From: DAISJI01 sp964559835
GTDB taxonomy: Bacteria; Acidobacteriota; Terriglobia; Terriglobales; Acidobacteriaceae
Direction of reading: 5' to 3'
DNA length: 64,000 nt
Assembly: GCA_964559835.1 (NCBI GenBank)
Contig: CAZLJE010000008.1
Location: 86,999-150,998 of the forward strand
Shown here in pieces: positions 17,051 to 28,665 of this stretch. The number at the start of each line of letters is the position of its first letter. The stretch's first letter is position 1. The position numbers and the translations under genes are program-made. The notes under the pieces were generated by a model, which worked only from the letters and a program-made list of their open reading frames with translations, had not been told where the DNA came from and ran no database searches.

Positions 17051-18320
17051 AGAACATCCGCTTCTGCGTGGCTTTGGCCCGCTCCGTGGAGTTCATGTCG
17101 CGCCAGAGCATATTGAGGTTGTGCTCCAGGTAGGTGTTGCTGCGGTCGGAGGCCAACGCCCGGCTGTACCACTGATAGGCCTGGGCACGGTCCAGCGGGA
17201 CGCATTGGCCGGTCGCATAGAGCGAGCCGAGGTGGGACATGGCCTTCGGATTGTCCTGCTTTGCGGCTGCCTGGAAGTTCACCAGCGCCTGATTGCAATT
17301 GCGGGGCACGCCGCGGCCGTAAAGGTAGCGCTCGCCCGAATCTACAAGCTCAGCTCCCGCTGCTTTCGCCGGACGCTGCGGCGATGGCTTTTCGCTGTTT
17401 TCCGGCGCGTCCTCTTCCGATGCGTTGTTGCCTTTGACGTTTCGAAAGCGCGAGGAGCGGCCGACCTCACTCTGCGGCCGCTCATCTTTTGGTGCGCTGG
17501 TCTTATCGGTCCCGGGGGAGGTGTCTTCCTTCGCCTTGGGCGATGCGTCCGATTTCGGCTGGTCTGTCGACTTCGGCTGGTCGGTGCTGGGCGCCGCATT
17601 GTCCTGCTGCGGCAGGCCGTTCGGATTCGCTGTCTGGCCAGGCTGTGTCGCCGTATTGTCGCTCGACGCCGTGGTGCTTCCGGGCTGTGTCGGCGCGGGA
17701 TTCTGTGGCACCCGTCCGGTCTGCGAGTGGGTCAGCGCGGCGTTCACAACGAAATCGCGGATCGGCTGCCACTTCCAGTAGACGGCCACGGCGAGTATCG
17801 CCAGGAGCGCCACGAACACCAGCGTACCGGCATTCGATTTCGGCTGCTCGTCTTCGTAAAGATACGAGTATTCGCCGGACGAGCTCCCGCTCCCGCTGCT
17901 GAGCCCGAGAAAGGACGGCCCGCTGACCGTCGTCGGCGGCTCTTCCTCTGGCTGGCCCTCCCTAGCCGGGTTTGCTAGGGTGGGGTCTGCGTTCCGCGAC
18001 GAATAGAACTCCGCGACGGCAGCCGGCAACTCCGATTCGCGCACCGTCTCGTCCACCGGTTCACGATGGCGGAAGCTGGCGGCCACGGGTTCCGGATCGA
18101 GTTCCGCAATGCGCTCCCGGCGTTCAGCCGTCAGGACATTCTCGTGTTGGGCGGTGGGAAAGGGCGACGGCGTGTCGGCGCCGACGATCTCTTCCGCGGG
18201 TATTTCGGCCGTCGTCGGGCGCTTTGCTGTCCTCGCTGCGCGTTCGGGCAGGCGTTCGCCGCACATTCCGCAGAACTTATTTTCTATGGGGTTCTGATGA
18301 CCGCATTCGGGACAATACAC
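17049..18320 (-). CDS. Zinc-ribbon, single-TM protein with C-terminal Sel1/TPR-like repeats
   Basis: 423 residues from a GTG at 18320 with AAGGAG 5 nt upstream; this start puts the zinc ribbon at the very N-terminus (YCPECGHQNPIENKFCGMCG, two C-x2-C knuckles). A low-complexity acidic and Pro-rich stretch follows, then one membrane helix (TLVFVALLAILAVAVYWKW, near residue 190). Next comes a Thr/Ser/Pro/Gln-rich linker of about 120 residues, and at the C-terminus Sel1-like repeats (SGERYLYGRGVPRN, AMSHLGSLYATGQCVPLD). The layout suggests a membrane scaffold; partners are unknown. A GGGTGGG-type hairpin repeat lies inside the reading frame at 17955-17986. The stop falls in an octamer array. Confidence 0.75.
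   Translation of the reverse strand: MYCPECGHQNPIENKFCGMCGERLPERAARTAKRPTTAEIPAEEIVGADTPSPFPTAQHENVLTAERRERIAELDPEPVAASFRHREPVDETVRESELPAAVAEFYSSRNADPTLANPAREGQPEEEPPTTVSGPSFLGLSSGSGSSSGEYSYLYEDEQPKSNAGTLVFVALLAILAVAVYWKWQPIRDFVVNAALTHSQTGRVPQNPAPTQPGSTTASSDNTATQPGQTANPNGLPQQDNAAPSTDQPKSTDQPKSDASPKAKEDTSPGTDKTSAPKDERPQSEVGRSSRFRNVKGNNASEEDAPENSEKPSPQRPAKAAGAELVDSGERYLYGRGVPRNCNQALVNFQAAAKQDNPKAMSHLGSLYATGQCVPLDRAQAYQWYSRALASDRSNTYLEHNLNMLWRDMNSTERAKATQKRMF
17955..17986. repeat. CCCACCC/GGGTGGG-type hairpin inside a CDS
   Basis: CCCTCCCTAGC (17956-17966) and GCTAGGGTGGG (17974-17984) form a stem with a 7-nt loop. The same type of hairpin is at 55333, 56127 and 63422. Here it encodes part of the linker of the zinc-ribbon protein (TLANPAREGQ region). 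Confidence 0.65.
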
Positions 18321-18532
18321 AGTGACTCCTTGGCGTACGGGAACGTGCCCTCCAGAAGCGTGCATGAGTAGGATTGCCCAGTGCTGCTGCCGGGTTGTTT
18401 GGATTAAGACCCCGCTAAGTGGCTGAAAGCGGCGCAATTATGACGCATGGCAGCTTTACAGCCTGCGCGCGTGCATGTTACTCTCAAACCACGTAGAAGG
18501 AGATTGAAGAGAACAGGAGTGCATCACCTTCA

Positions 18533-18799
18533 GTGTTAGCCAACGAGCAAAAGCGAACCGTTATCGACCGTTACCGCACCCACGACAGCGACACCGGGAG
18601 TCCCGAGGTACAGATTGCGCTTCTTAGTGAGCGGATCGGCCAGTTGACGGAGCACTTCAAGACGCACAAGAAGGACCACGCTTCCCGGCGCGGTCTTCTG
18701 ATGATGGTTAGCAGGCGGCGTAGCCTGCTGGACTATCTCAAAAAGTACGATTCCGAGCGCTACAAAGAAGTTATTTCGAAACTCGGCATCCGCAAGTAA
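18533..18799 (+). CDS. rpsO: 30S ribosomal protein S15
   Basis: 88 residues from a GTG at 18533, the normal length for S15. Core motifs are present: HDSDTGSPEVQIALLSERI, LTEHFKTHKKDHASRRGLL and RRRSLLDYLKK. S15 binds 16S rRNA early in small-subunit assembly. A GGAG lies 13 nt before the GTG, which is distant. The rpsO-pnp neighbourhood is conserved in many bacteria, where S15 represses its own translation through its mRNA leader and PNPase processes the transcript. The 168-nt gap to pnp holds no other gene. Confidence 0.97.
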   Translation: MLANEQKRTVIDRYRTHDSDTGSPEVQIALLSERIGQLTEHFKTHKKDHASRRGLLMMVSRRRSLLDYLKKYDSERYKEVISKLGIRK

Positions 18800-18967
18800 G
18801 CGGAGCGATTACCTCGAAACGAAACTCTCCATGCCCTCGGCCGCATTGTGCGAACCGGCCTCTATCCTCCCGCGCCGCGGATGAACCAGGCGTGGGGGGA
18901 GATGTGTATTTGCTCAACGACTGCCACCTCCCGGCTACGGTGTGCTCCGTGAAAGGCATAAAGCCAA

Positions 18968-21463
<2,496 letters not shown>

Positions 21464-21466
21464 CCC

Positions 21467-21587
21467 GTAGCACCGGCTTCCCGCCGGTCACACAAAGTCG
21501 AAACCTTGGCACCGGCTTCCGGCCGGTGCCATTTGTTTGTCCAGCATTATTCGCACCGCACCTTGGCACCGGCGTCCCGCCGGTCAG
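21467..21587. repeat. Three REP-like hairpins after pnp
   Basis: Three copies of an ACCGGC(T/G)TCC(C/G)GCCGGT palindrome at about 21470, 21509 and 21566, each preceded by GTAGC or CCTTGGC. They follow the pnp stop by a few nt and precede the aminotransferase start by about 65 nt. Same family as the hairpins at 36337, 47575 and 52527. Confidence 0.8.
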
Positions 21588-21652
21588 TCGCACCCTATTC
21601 TCCTCATCTCTTTCGCTCCAGAACTGGCCGGCGCGCTAGAATAGTTCCACTC

Positions 21653-22528
21653 ATGCACCCATTCGTCATTCATAACGACCGTCTGCTGCCCATCGAGCAG
21701 GCGCGGCTCTCGCCCGGCCAGGCTGGCGTGATCAACGGCTGGGGAGTCTTCAGCACCGTCCGGACGTATCGCGGACAGCCCTTCCGCCTCGACAAGCACT
21801 TCGAGCGCCTCTCGCGCGACTCCAAGCTGCTGGAGATCCCGCTGCCGTGCACGTTCGACGAACTGCGCGAACGCTTCACGCGGCTGGTGGAGGCGAACAA
21901 GGTCACCGAGGCGTGTGTCCGCGTGTACTTCATCCACAACAAGGTCGGCATCTGGAAGAGCGCGGAGCAACTTCCTACCGTCGACCTGATCATGTATTCG
22001 CTCGAAGTGCCCGAGCGCTCCGGCCCCACGCAGCTCGCACTCGGCCCGCATGGACGCTATGCCGCCCACCCGCTTACGGGGACGAAGGTCACTTCGTGGC
22101 TGAACAACGCGTGGATGGTCGAGACCCAGGCGCACAAGCGCGGCTTCGACGACGTCCTGCTGCTCAACGAGCGCGACGAATTGTCGGAATGCACGGCGGC
22201 TAACATCTTCCTCGTGAAGGACGGGAAGACATCAACGCCTCCGCTGAAGGCAGGCTGCCTGGCGGGCGTCAGCCGTCTGACGCTGATGGAACTGGCTGCC
22301 AAGGCCGGAACGCCGATCATCGAACGCGCAATTCCGAAGGATGAGTTGTACGGCGCGGACGAGGTGTTCATCACCTCCACGACCCGGCAGGTCCAACCGG
22401 TGAACCAGGTCGAAGACCACAACTGGAACGCGCCCGGTCCCGTGACCGACAACTTCGCGCGGATGTTCGGCGCCTACGTCGACGATTACATCCGCAAAGC
22501 CGCAGGCGCCGTGGCCAGCTCGAAATAG
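21653..22528 (+). CDS. Class IV aminotransferase (BCAT/ADC-lyase fold)
   Basis: 291 residues from the ATG at 21653 (MHPFVIHNDRLLP); a longer frame from 21506 would translate the hairpin repeats. The fold-type IV PLP signatures are visible: the lysine in LTGTKVTSWLNN near residue 145, and the conserved DELSECTAANIFLV, CLAGVSR and DEVFITSTTRQVQPV. The family holds branched-chain aminotransferases (IlvE), D-amino-acid aminotransferases (Dat) and aminodeoxychorismate lyase (PabC). I cannot separate these by eye. A large hairpin follows 3 nt after its stop. Confidence 0.88.
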   Translation: MHPFVIHNDRLLPIEQARLSPGQAGVINGWGVFSTVRTYRGQPFRLDKHFERLSRDSKLLEIPLPCTFDELRERFTRLVEANKVTEACVRVYFIHNKVGIWKSAEQLPTVDLIMYSLEVPERSGPTQLALGPHGRYAAHPLTGTKVTSWLNNAWMVETQAHKRGFDDVLLLNERDELSECTAANIFLVKDGKTSTPPLKAGCLAGVSRLTLMELAAKAGTPIIERAIPKDELYGADEVFITSTTRQVQPVNQVEDHNWNAPGPVTDNFARMFGAYVDDYIRKAAGAVASSK

Positions 22529-22531
22529 GAT

Positions 22532-22602
22532 TTCAACGCACAGGTCGCAAAGGAACGCAAAGGGCTTAGATTCTTTGCGTACTTTGCGACGTCTGCGTTG
22601 AA
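22532..22602. terminator. Long composite hairpin after the class IV aminotransferase
   Basis: The arms TTCAACGCA, TCGCAAAG, ACGCAAAG are answered in reverse order by CTTTGCGT, CTTTGCGA and TGCGTTGAA around the loop GGCTTAGATT. It starts 3 nt after the stop. No T-tract is seen, so termination is inferred from position. Confidence 0.55.
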
Positions 22603-22702
22603 GGCATTTACATTACCTCCCGCGCAGCCATAGGGCACGAATTCGCGTGCTATCATTTAACAGGGGCGTGCTGCCAATCACATCCGGAGATTACCTGCTA
22701 TT

Positions 22703-24607
22703 TTGGCGACCACAACGCAGACCACGCCTGGCCCCCAGTCGATCCTAGCGGCGCGCGATCTACCCACCATATTCCCCCGGCGGCTGGCCGTATCGTTCCT
22801 GCTGCTGCTTTCGTCCGTCATTTATATCGGGACTGCCGGGGGCACGGCATTGCTCGACGACGCCGACGCTTCGCACGCCCTCGTTTCGCGGGAAATGATG
22901 CAGCGCCACGATTACGTGGTGATGTTTCTCAACGGCGTGCGTTACCTCCAGAAGGCTCCGATCCACTACTGGATGGTGGTCGCGACCTACAAGCTTTTCG
23001 GCCAGACGGAATTCGCGGTGCGACTGCCGGTCGCTCTGGCGATGGTCGGCTTGACGCTGATGGCGTTTGTGTTCGGACGCCGTTTCTTCGGCGAGCGCGC
23101 CGGACTGTATGCGGCGCTCGCGACCTGCACCAGCGCGGGCATGTACATGTTCACGCGCATCATGATCCCCGAAGCGATTGTCGCCCTCGAGTTCACAGCC
23201 ATCTTCTACATATTCCTGCGCGCGTGGAACCACGAGATCGACGAACGCCTGGGATACTGGAGCGTCGCCGCGCTGATTGCATGCGCCGTGCTCACACGTG
23301 GCTTGATCGGAGTCGTGTTGCCGGTAGGCACGCTCGTGGCGTTCATCACCCTCACCGGCGGGTGGCGGCGCTGGCGGGAACTGCACATTCCCTCGAGCCT
23401 GCTGATCTTCCTGGCAATCGTCGTTCCGTGGCATGTAATCGCAGAATTGCGCGCGCCCGGTGGTCCGACCCATCACGGATTCCTATGGTCGTACTTCATT
23501 AACGAGCACGTGAAGCGCGCGCTCGGCACGCGCTGGCCTCCGGACTACGACGCGACGCCGCTCCCCCTATGGTGGGCGGCGCACCTGGCGTGGTTCTTTC
23601 CCTGGAGCGTCTTCCTGCCGCTCGGGCTGAAGCTGCTGCCGCATCCGCGCACATGGTTCAAGCCGATGGAGAAAGAGGCGCAGGCGCGCCTGATGCTCTT
23701 CACCTGGGCGGCGTGCATCCTCGGCTTTTTCTCCGTCGTGACCGGATCGCGCATGGAGTACTACGCGTTCGGCGCGTGGCCGGCTTGCACGATCCTGATC
23801 GGCGTGGGCATTGCGAGCGCGGAGCAGCAGGGAAGCAAATGGCTGCCGCGGCTCGCAGCCATGCTCGCGGCGCTCGGCGTTGTTCTGGCCGGGGTGCTGA
23901 CGTGGGCGGTGTGGCAGGCTTCGCGCATCCGCGCCAGCGGCGACATCTCGACCCTGCTGAAGACGCACCCGACTGATTTCTACCGCCTGTCGATGGGACA
24001 TCTGTTCGACCTCACGCCTGAGGCATTTGCCGATTTGAGAACGCCCGCGCTGGTCGCGGCCGCCTGCTTCTTCGTGGCGTTCGGCATGACGTGGCTACTG
24101 ATACGCAAACGGCGGGTGCTCCCGGGAGTGATGGCGCTCGGTATCGGCATGGGCGTGTTCGTCTTTGCGGCCAACATGGCGTTCAAAGTGTTCGAGCCGC
24201 ACATGTCGTCGCGGCCGCTGGCCATGGCGATCCTGAAGTATCTCCAGCCCGGCGACCGGCTGGCCATCTACGGCGAGTTCGATCCCGAATCGAGCGTATC
24301 GTTCTATACGCACCGGAAGGCGTGGGTGGTCAACGGGCGCTATAACAACCTCGAACTGGGTTCGTATTTCCCCGATTGCCCGAAAATCTTCCTGACTGAC
24401 GCCGACTTCCCCGCGTTCTGGGATTCGCCGCAACGCACGTTCCTCGTTGTTCCGCCCGAGCAGCGCGACAAAGCCGCCGAGCGCATGCCGAAGGACCACA
24501 CCTGGGTGCTGAAGGAAGAGGGCGGCAAGATCGTGTACGTAAACCAGCCGCTGACGCCGGGACAGAAGACATTGGCAGAACTGCAACAGACTGCAACCAG
24601 CAACTAG
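22703..24607 (+). CDS. GT39/ArnT-type membrane glycosyltransferase
   Basis: 634 residues from a TTG at 22703 (GGAG about 14 nt upstream, so the start is uncertain). The first periplasmic loop has the family pattern: DDADASHALVSREM followed by a region with VRYLQKAPIHYWMV and then FAVRLPVALAMVG. About eleven further hydrophobic segments fill the first 480 residues, and a soluble C-terminal domain follows. Members transfer sugars from polyprenyl-phosphate donors to lipid A, proteins or other envelope acceptors on the outer face of the inner membrane. The last residues (TATSN) and the stop are encoded by a heptamer array. Confidence 0.85.
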   Translation: MATTTQTTPGPQSILAARDLPTIFPRRLAVSFLLLLSSVIYIGTAGGTALLDDADASHALVSREMMQRHDYVVMFLNGVRYLQKAPIHYWMVVATYKLFGQTEFAVRLPVALAMVGLTLMAFVFGRRFFGERAGLYAALATCTSAGMYMFTRIMIPEAIVALEFTAIFYIFLRAWNHEIDERLGYWSVAALIACAVLTRGLIGVVLPVGTLVAFITLTGGWRRWRELHIPSSLLIFLAIVVPWHVIAELRAPGGPTHHGFLWSYFINEHVKRALGTRWPPDYDATPLPLWWAAHLAWFFPWSVFLPLGLKLLPHPRTWFKPMEKEAQARLMLFTWAACILGFFSVVTGSRMEYYAFGAWPACTILIGVGIASAEQQGSKWLPRLAAMLAALGVVLAGVLTWAVWQASRIRASGDISTLLKTHPTDFYRLSMGHLFDLTPEAFADLRTPALVAAACFFVAFGMTWLLIRKRRVLPGVMALGIGMGVFVFAANMAFKVFEPHMSSRPLAMAILKYLQPGDRLAIYGEFDPESSVSFYTHRKAWVVNGRYNNLELGSYFPDCPKIFLTDADFPAFWDSPQRTFLVVPPEQRDKAAERMPKDHTWVLKEEGGKIVYVNQPLTPGQKTLAELQQTATSN

Positions 24608-24620
24608 CAACTGGCAACTG
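24581..24620. repeat. GCAACTG heptamer array spanning a stop codon
   Basis: GCAACCA, GCAACTA, GCAACTG, GCAACTG at 7-nt spacing. It contains the stop of the GT39 gene (24605-24607) and ends 1 nt before the stop of the convergent oxidoreductase. A related unit recurs at 34895 and 54132. Confidence 0.75.
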
Positions 24621-24621
24621 T

Positions 24622-25623
24622 TCAGACGTTCCCGATGATCTTCTCCACCGTTCCGCTCCGCGCGCTGCAATAGGCGGCGTCGAGTATGAGTTGGTTCCGC
24701 AACCCTTCGGCTCCGGGAGCAGGGAACGGTTTGTCGTCGGTGAGCCAGTCCGCGAAGGCGTCGACCTGCCGCGCGTACGCGTCTTCATTGCTGACTTCCT
24801 CGCGCGTCACAGTATTGTCATTCCGCTTGAGCTCGATCGTGATCGGCCTTTCGACGTTCAGCGCGTCATTCGCGGTCAGTCCCGCGGCCTCGCCGACGAT
24901 CTCGATCGGCGTGCGGTAAGCGCCGCGGAAAGAAACCAGGACGGACGCGAGCACGCCCCGGCTGAATTGCAGGTTCACTGCGGCCGTCGCTTCGACGTCG
25001 CGCGATTCCTTATCGGCATGCGCGAATGCGGATACCGCCGTCACTTCGTCGCAGAGAATAAAACGGAGTGTATCGATGCAATGGACGCCGATGTCCGCGA
25101 TCGGGCCGCCGCCCGCGATCTCCGCATCGTTCATCCAACTGCGTACATGCCCGCGTCCGAGAAAAGAAAACTCGGCGCGCGCGTACACCACCGGCCCCAG
25201 GTCTCCGCCCTGCACGTGCTCGCGCATCCGGCGCGTGCTCTCTTCGAAGCGAAAGACCTGCGCCACTCCGAGTTTCAGCTTCCGTTCCTCCGCCGCACCG
25301 ATCATCTGCACGCACTCGTTCGCATTCATTGCCATCGGCTTCTCGACGAGCACGGGCTTGCCATTCTTCAATGCGGCGAGAGTGTCGGCCAGATGGAGCG
25401 CATTCGGTGATGCAACAAACACCGCGTCCACTTCCGGACAGCGTGCCAACTCTTCCGTCGAGAGGAACGCGTATGGCAAGCCGTAGCGCTCCGCCGTGGC
25501 TTTGGCTTTCACCGGATCGCGCCGCGAAATGGCAACGACGCGGCAGTGCGACGCCTTGGCGAACCCGGGCATCAGGCGCTTGTCGCCATGCAGGCCGAAA
25601 CCGGCTATGCCGAAGCGGATCAT
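24622..25623 (-). CDS. Gfo/Idh/MocA-family oxidoreductase
   Basis: 333 residues. The N-terminal Rossmann fold begins MIRFGIAGFGLHGDKRLMPGF; the family E-K-P motif is in GKPVLVEKPMAMN near residue 100, followed by the substrate-side domain with GGGPIADIGVHCIDTLRF. These enzymes use NAD(P) to oxidise or reduce sugars or sugar acids; the catalytic Lys of EKP and the His of GVHCID are present. The start overlaps the end of the GH20 gene by 4 nt (ATGA), so it probably processes a sugar released by that enzyme or its relatives. Substrate unknown. Confidence 0.9.
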   Translation of the reverse strand: MIRFGIAGFGLHGDKRLMPGFAKASHCRVVAISRRDPVKAKATAERYGLPYAFLSTEELARCPEVDAVFVASPNALHLADTLAALKNGKPVLVEKPMAMNANECVQMIGAAEERKLKLGVAQVFRFEESTRRMREHVQGGDLGPVVYARAEFSFLGRGHVRSWMNDAEIAGGGPIADIGVHCIDTLRFILCDEVTAVSAFAHADKESRDVEATAAVNLQFSRGVLASVLVSFRGAYRTPIEIVGEAAGLTANDALNVERPITIELKRNDNTVTREEVSNEDAYARQVDAFADWLTDDKPFPAPGAEGLRNQLILDAAYCSARSGTVEKIIGNV

Positions 25624-27797
25624 GGTTGCGGAGGGGGCGGCGCCTGTGACGGCGGCGGCGTTTTTGCCGCTGGCGGCAGGGTCGTCGTCGGCGGTTGTAC
25701 CTGCGGTGGAGCAGCTTGTGGCGGCACGTTGGGTTGCGGTGCACCGGGCACGGCCGGCGGCGGAGGCGGCGTCACTACAAATCCCATCTGCTCGGCGGAA
25801 GGTGGCGCGTTCTGAGCTCCACGTCTCGCTGCTTTCACCTGGTTGATCTTCTTCTGCACGATCTCTGTCAGCGTGTCATACCGTTGCAAGACGTTGCCGA
25901 GCCAGTAGGGATGATTTTCTTTCAGGTAGTAGTCGGAATACATTCCGCGGCTGCGTACGAGAGCATCCCGAAGGTCTTCCAGCCGCCCATTGGTACCGGC
26001 AATCTCTGACATCCCGCCCGTGTTGTAACGACCCTGTGCATTGGGCACCATCATGCCCGCCCATGCTTTCGCGATCTCATCCTGGAATTGCACCTTCATG
26101 CCGAGGAAGTCGAGGCGGTAACCGGCGACGATCAAGGGCTCGAGCGTGTCGGCGTGGATCTTCGCCTTTGGCCGGCCGTTGAGCACGGCGGTTAAACCCT
26201 TTTCAGCGGCTATCCGGAGATCATGCGCGATGGGAAGCATCCGGCCGGCGAACTGCGCGCCCGCGGGAGAGAACGGATCGATCCACATGTAGGTGTTCGA
26301 AGTTTCCCCCAATCCCGCGCTCTTCATGAGCGTGTTCGCTTTGTTCATTTCCAGGATCGCATCGTGGAAAGTAGTGTCGCTATTGCGGTAAAACGCCCAG
26401 TCATACGCGTTACCGAACTGCTGAAGGTTGCACTCGCCCGGCTGCCAGGAGCACGCGGCGCCGAGGACGAACTGCGACCACGTCAAGCCGATGAAGGTCT
26501 CGCCGTCATCGCCCCAGTTCGTGTTCAGCATGCCGAGCGCTCCGAACTTCTGGCCGTCTCGCACAAAGACGCTCGTATTCGGGTAGGCGTTGTCCAGGTT
26601 GGGGAAGATCACGTTCCAGTTGTTCGCGCCCGGCGCGACGAACAGGTCGAGACCGTTGTCCTTGTACGGTTTCAACATGTTGTCGAAGTTCGGACGCGCG
26701 CTGTACGACCACGCGACGGCGATCACGTCTTTGGGCAGGATGTGCAGCAGGTCGGGGTACTTCATCGCGATATCGCCCCAGAACATGATGCGTTTGTTGT
26801 GCGGCTTCAGGATCTCAGTAATACGAGAGAGGAAGTCGAGGTAAACCTTTCCGATACCGACCTGGTCTGCCTTGGGTTTCGTCTGTCCGCGCCCCAGCTC
26901 GAATGTCTCATCGGCGCCGATATGCAGGAATGGTGAGGGAAATACCTGCGCGAGCTCGTCGAACATGTCCTTGATCAGCGTGTACGAGCCCTCCTGTCCC
27001 GGCGCGAGCACATGCCCATGCGGTGTCTCCGCGAGATCGGTGTACAGCTCGTATTTCAGGATGTTGTGCAGGTGGCCGAACGCTTCCTGCTCGGGCACGA
27101 CCGTGACGTAATACTGCGCGGCGTACTTCACCAGTTCACGCGCTTCTTCGGGAGTGACCGCGGCCTCCTGCGGCGCGATCAGCGGCTGGTTCTTATAGGC
27201 GAATACGGCCTCCATGTACGGCGAGAACATGTTGATCTTGTATTCGCTGAGCACCTTGATCTGGTTCTTCAGGAAATCCAGCTTGGCGATGGGACCGCGG
27301 CTGAGGTCGTCGTGCACGCCGCGCCACTTCATTGACGGCCAGTCGCGGATCGAGACTTCGGGTACCGTGACCTTCTTGCCGTCGGGCTGCATGAGCTGGC
27401 GGAGCGTCTGCACGCCGTAGTACAGTCCGGCATCGCTCGCGCCTGCCACGACGATGCGCCGCCTTTTCACCTCGATGGTATAGCCCTGGTCCTTGAAAAG
27501 CGGATCATCGCCGGCCTTAGGCTCGAGCCTCGTGAGCAGGATCGCGCCGGTAGCGCCGGTCCCGACGGCGGGCTTGCGCCCTGTGGTCCGCGCGATCTCC
27601 TCGGCCAGCATCTCGGCAGCGACCCGGTCCGCCTTCGCATGCTTCACCGTGAGTGCGATGCGCGTGGCGGAAGTCACGGTCACGGAACCTGGCGCGACGC
27701 TGACCTGTTTGGGATATGGAATCAGTTTTAACTGCTGTGCCGATAAAGACGCCGCGCACAAACACGCGAGCGCTACCACCCTGATAAGAGCCTTCAT
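25620..27797 (-). CDS. Secreted GH20-type beta-N-acetylhexosaminidase
   Basis: 725 residues from the ATG at 27797; a longer frame to 27851 was rejected because MKALIRVVALACLCAASLSA is a clean signal peptide. An N-terminal GH20b-like domain (LKLIPYPKQVSVAPG) precedes the catalytic barrel (MKWRGVHDDLSRGP near residue 165). The Asp-Glu acid/base pair is in FLHIGADETFELG near residue 295. The C-terminus is a Pro/Gln-rich tail of about 60 residues. It would release terminal GlcNAc or GalNAc from glycans outside the cytoplasm. It is translationally coupled to the oxidoreductase downstream. The deviant context around the barrel means the exact sugar specificity is open. Confidence 0.85.
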   Translation of the reverse strand: MKALIRVVALACLCAASLSAQQLKLIPYPKQVSVAPGSVTVTSATRIALTVKHAKADRVAAEMLAEEIARTTGRKPAVGTGATGAILLTRLEPKAGDDPLFKDQGYTIEVKRRRIVVAGASDAGLYYGVQTLRQLMQPDGKKVTVPEVSIRDWPSMKWRGVHDDLSRGPIAKLDFLKNQIKVLSEYKINMFSPYMEAVFAYKNQPLIAPQEAAVTPEEARELVKYAAQYYVTVVPEQEAFGHLHNILKYELYTDLAETPHGHVLAPGQEGSYTLIKDMFDELAQVFPSPFLHIGADETFELGRGQTKPKADQVGIGKVYLDFLSRITEILKPHNKRIMFWGDIAMKYPDLLHILPKDVIAVAWSYSARPNFDNMLKPYKDNGLDLFVAPGANNWNVIFPNLDNAYPNTSVFVRDGQKFGALGMLNTNWGDDGETFIGLTWSQFVLGAACSWQPGECNLQQFGNAYDWAFYRNSDTTFHDAILEMNKANTLMKSAGLGETSNTYMWIDPFSPAGAQFAGRMLPIAHDLRIAAEKGLTAVLNGRPKAKIHADTLEPLIVAGYRLDFLGMKVQFQDEIAKAWAGMMVPNAQGRYNTGGMSEIAGTNGRLEDLRDALVRSRGMYSDYYLKENHPYWLGNVLQRYDTLTEIVQKKINQVKAARRGAQNAPPSAEQMGFVVTPPPPPAVPGAPQPNVPPQAAPPQVQPPTTTLPPAAKTPPPSQAPPPPQP

Positions 27798-27989
27798 TAC
27801 CGTCGGACCTCGATCAGCCGAACTGCAAGGCTGGGATGTGAACAGGAACACACGATTCTACTATTACGGGGAGATCCAGTTGCGGTAACGCTGCGCGCAC
27901 TGCCAAACCGCCGGGATATCACCGTGAGACGTGCCGCCAATCACAGCACCCGGTGAAGTTCGGGAAGACACTATGCAGGAGAGGTTTTT

Positions 27990-28145
27990 ATGCCGATCCT
28001 GATTATGGCTTTATTGGCGCTCGGCGTGTTCCTGGTCATGGGCCTGATGTTGTTCTACGCTGCGTGGGCCGAATCGAGAATGCCGCATGCGGCTCCTGAT
28101 TCGCCGCCAAGACCAGCAGTGCGGAGGCGGCGCGCCGTTCTCTGA
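27990..28145 (+). CDS. 51-residue single-TM small protein
   Basis: ATG at 27990 with a strong AGGAGAGG ribosome-binding site 5 nt upstream. The sequence begins MPILIMALLALGVFLVMGLM, one membrane helix (residues 3-25), followed by a proline- and arginine-rich tail that would face the cytoplasm. I recognise no family. The good ribosome-binding site, and a second gene with its own AAGGAG 52 nt downstream, argue that it is real and part of a two-gene unit. Confidence 0.6.
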   Translation: MPILIMALLALGVFLVMGLMLFYAAWAESRMPHAAPDSPPRPAVRRRRAVL

Positions 28146-28196
28146 CGCGACAACCCGTCTCTTCGGCCGCGGCATCTTGCCATGAAGGAGACGGAC

Positions 28197-28622
28197 ATGG
28201 CTGACTGGTTCAAGGAATTCGACGATCAATCCGCGCGCGTAGTTCCCAAGCTCATCGATCCCGACACTCACGCAGTCCTGGATTACCTCACCGCCAGCGC
28301 CTTCTTTCTCGTCGGCGGCGCCGCGTGGGGAAGCAATAAGCGCGCAGGGGTGGCCGCCCTCATCAACGGATTCATGGTGCTCGGTATGTCGATGTTCACC
28401 GACTACTCCGGGTCTGCAAAGCGATTGATCCCATTCGAAACCCACGGAAAGCTCGACGTGGTGCAGATGTCGATGGCAGCGACCATGCCGACCCTCATGG
28501 GATTCGGTGACTCCAAGGCCTCTGCCTTCTTCCGCGGCCAGGCTCTGAACGAGGCGCTGGTGGTCTCGCTGACAGATTGGTCGCGCCGGAACAAGCGCAG
28601 GGACCGCCGCCGCGCAGCATAG
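28197..28622 (+). CDS. Small hypothetical protein with two hydrophobic segments
   Basis: 141 residues from the ATG at 28197 (MADWFKEFDDQSARVV), which has AAGGAG 6 nt upstream; the ATG at 28182 would place that ribosome-binding site inside the gene. Two moderately hydrophobic segments are seen: LDYLTASAFFLVGGAAWG near residue 32 and ALINGFMVLGMSMFTDY near residue 58. The C-terminus is strongly basic (RRNKRRDRRRAA). I do not recognise a characterised family. Probably membrane-associated and co-transcribed with the 51-residue protein. Confidence 0.65.
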   Translation: MADWFKEFDDQSARVVPKLIDPDTHAVLDYLTASAFFLVGGAAWGSNKRAGVAALINGFMVLGMSMFTDYSGSAKRLIPFETHGKLDVVQMSMAATMPTLMGFGDSKASAFFRGQALNEALVVSLTDWSRRNKRRDRRRAA

Positions 28623-28665
28623 TTTTGCTCCTGCTCCGCCGTTCTGGTAACGTGCCCGGCGGAGC

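Noticed and set aside
24691..25410. A plus-strand frame antisense to the Gfo/Idh gene
   Set aside because: Shadow of the conserved oxidoreductase; no start signal.
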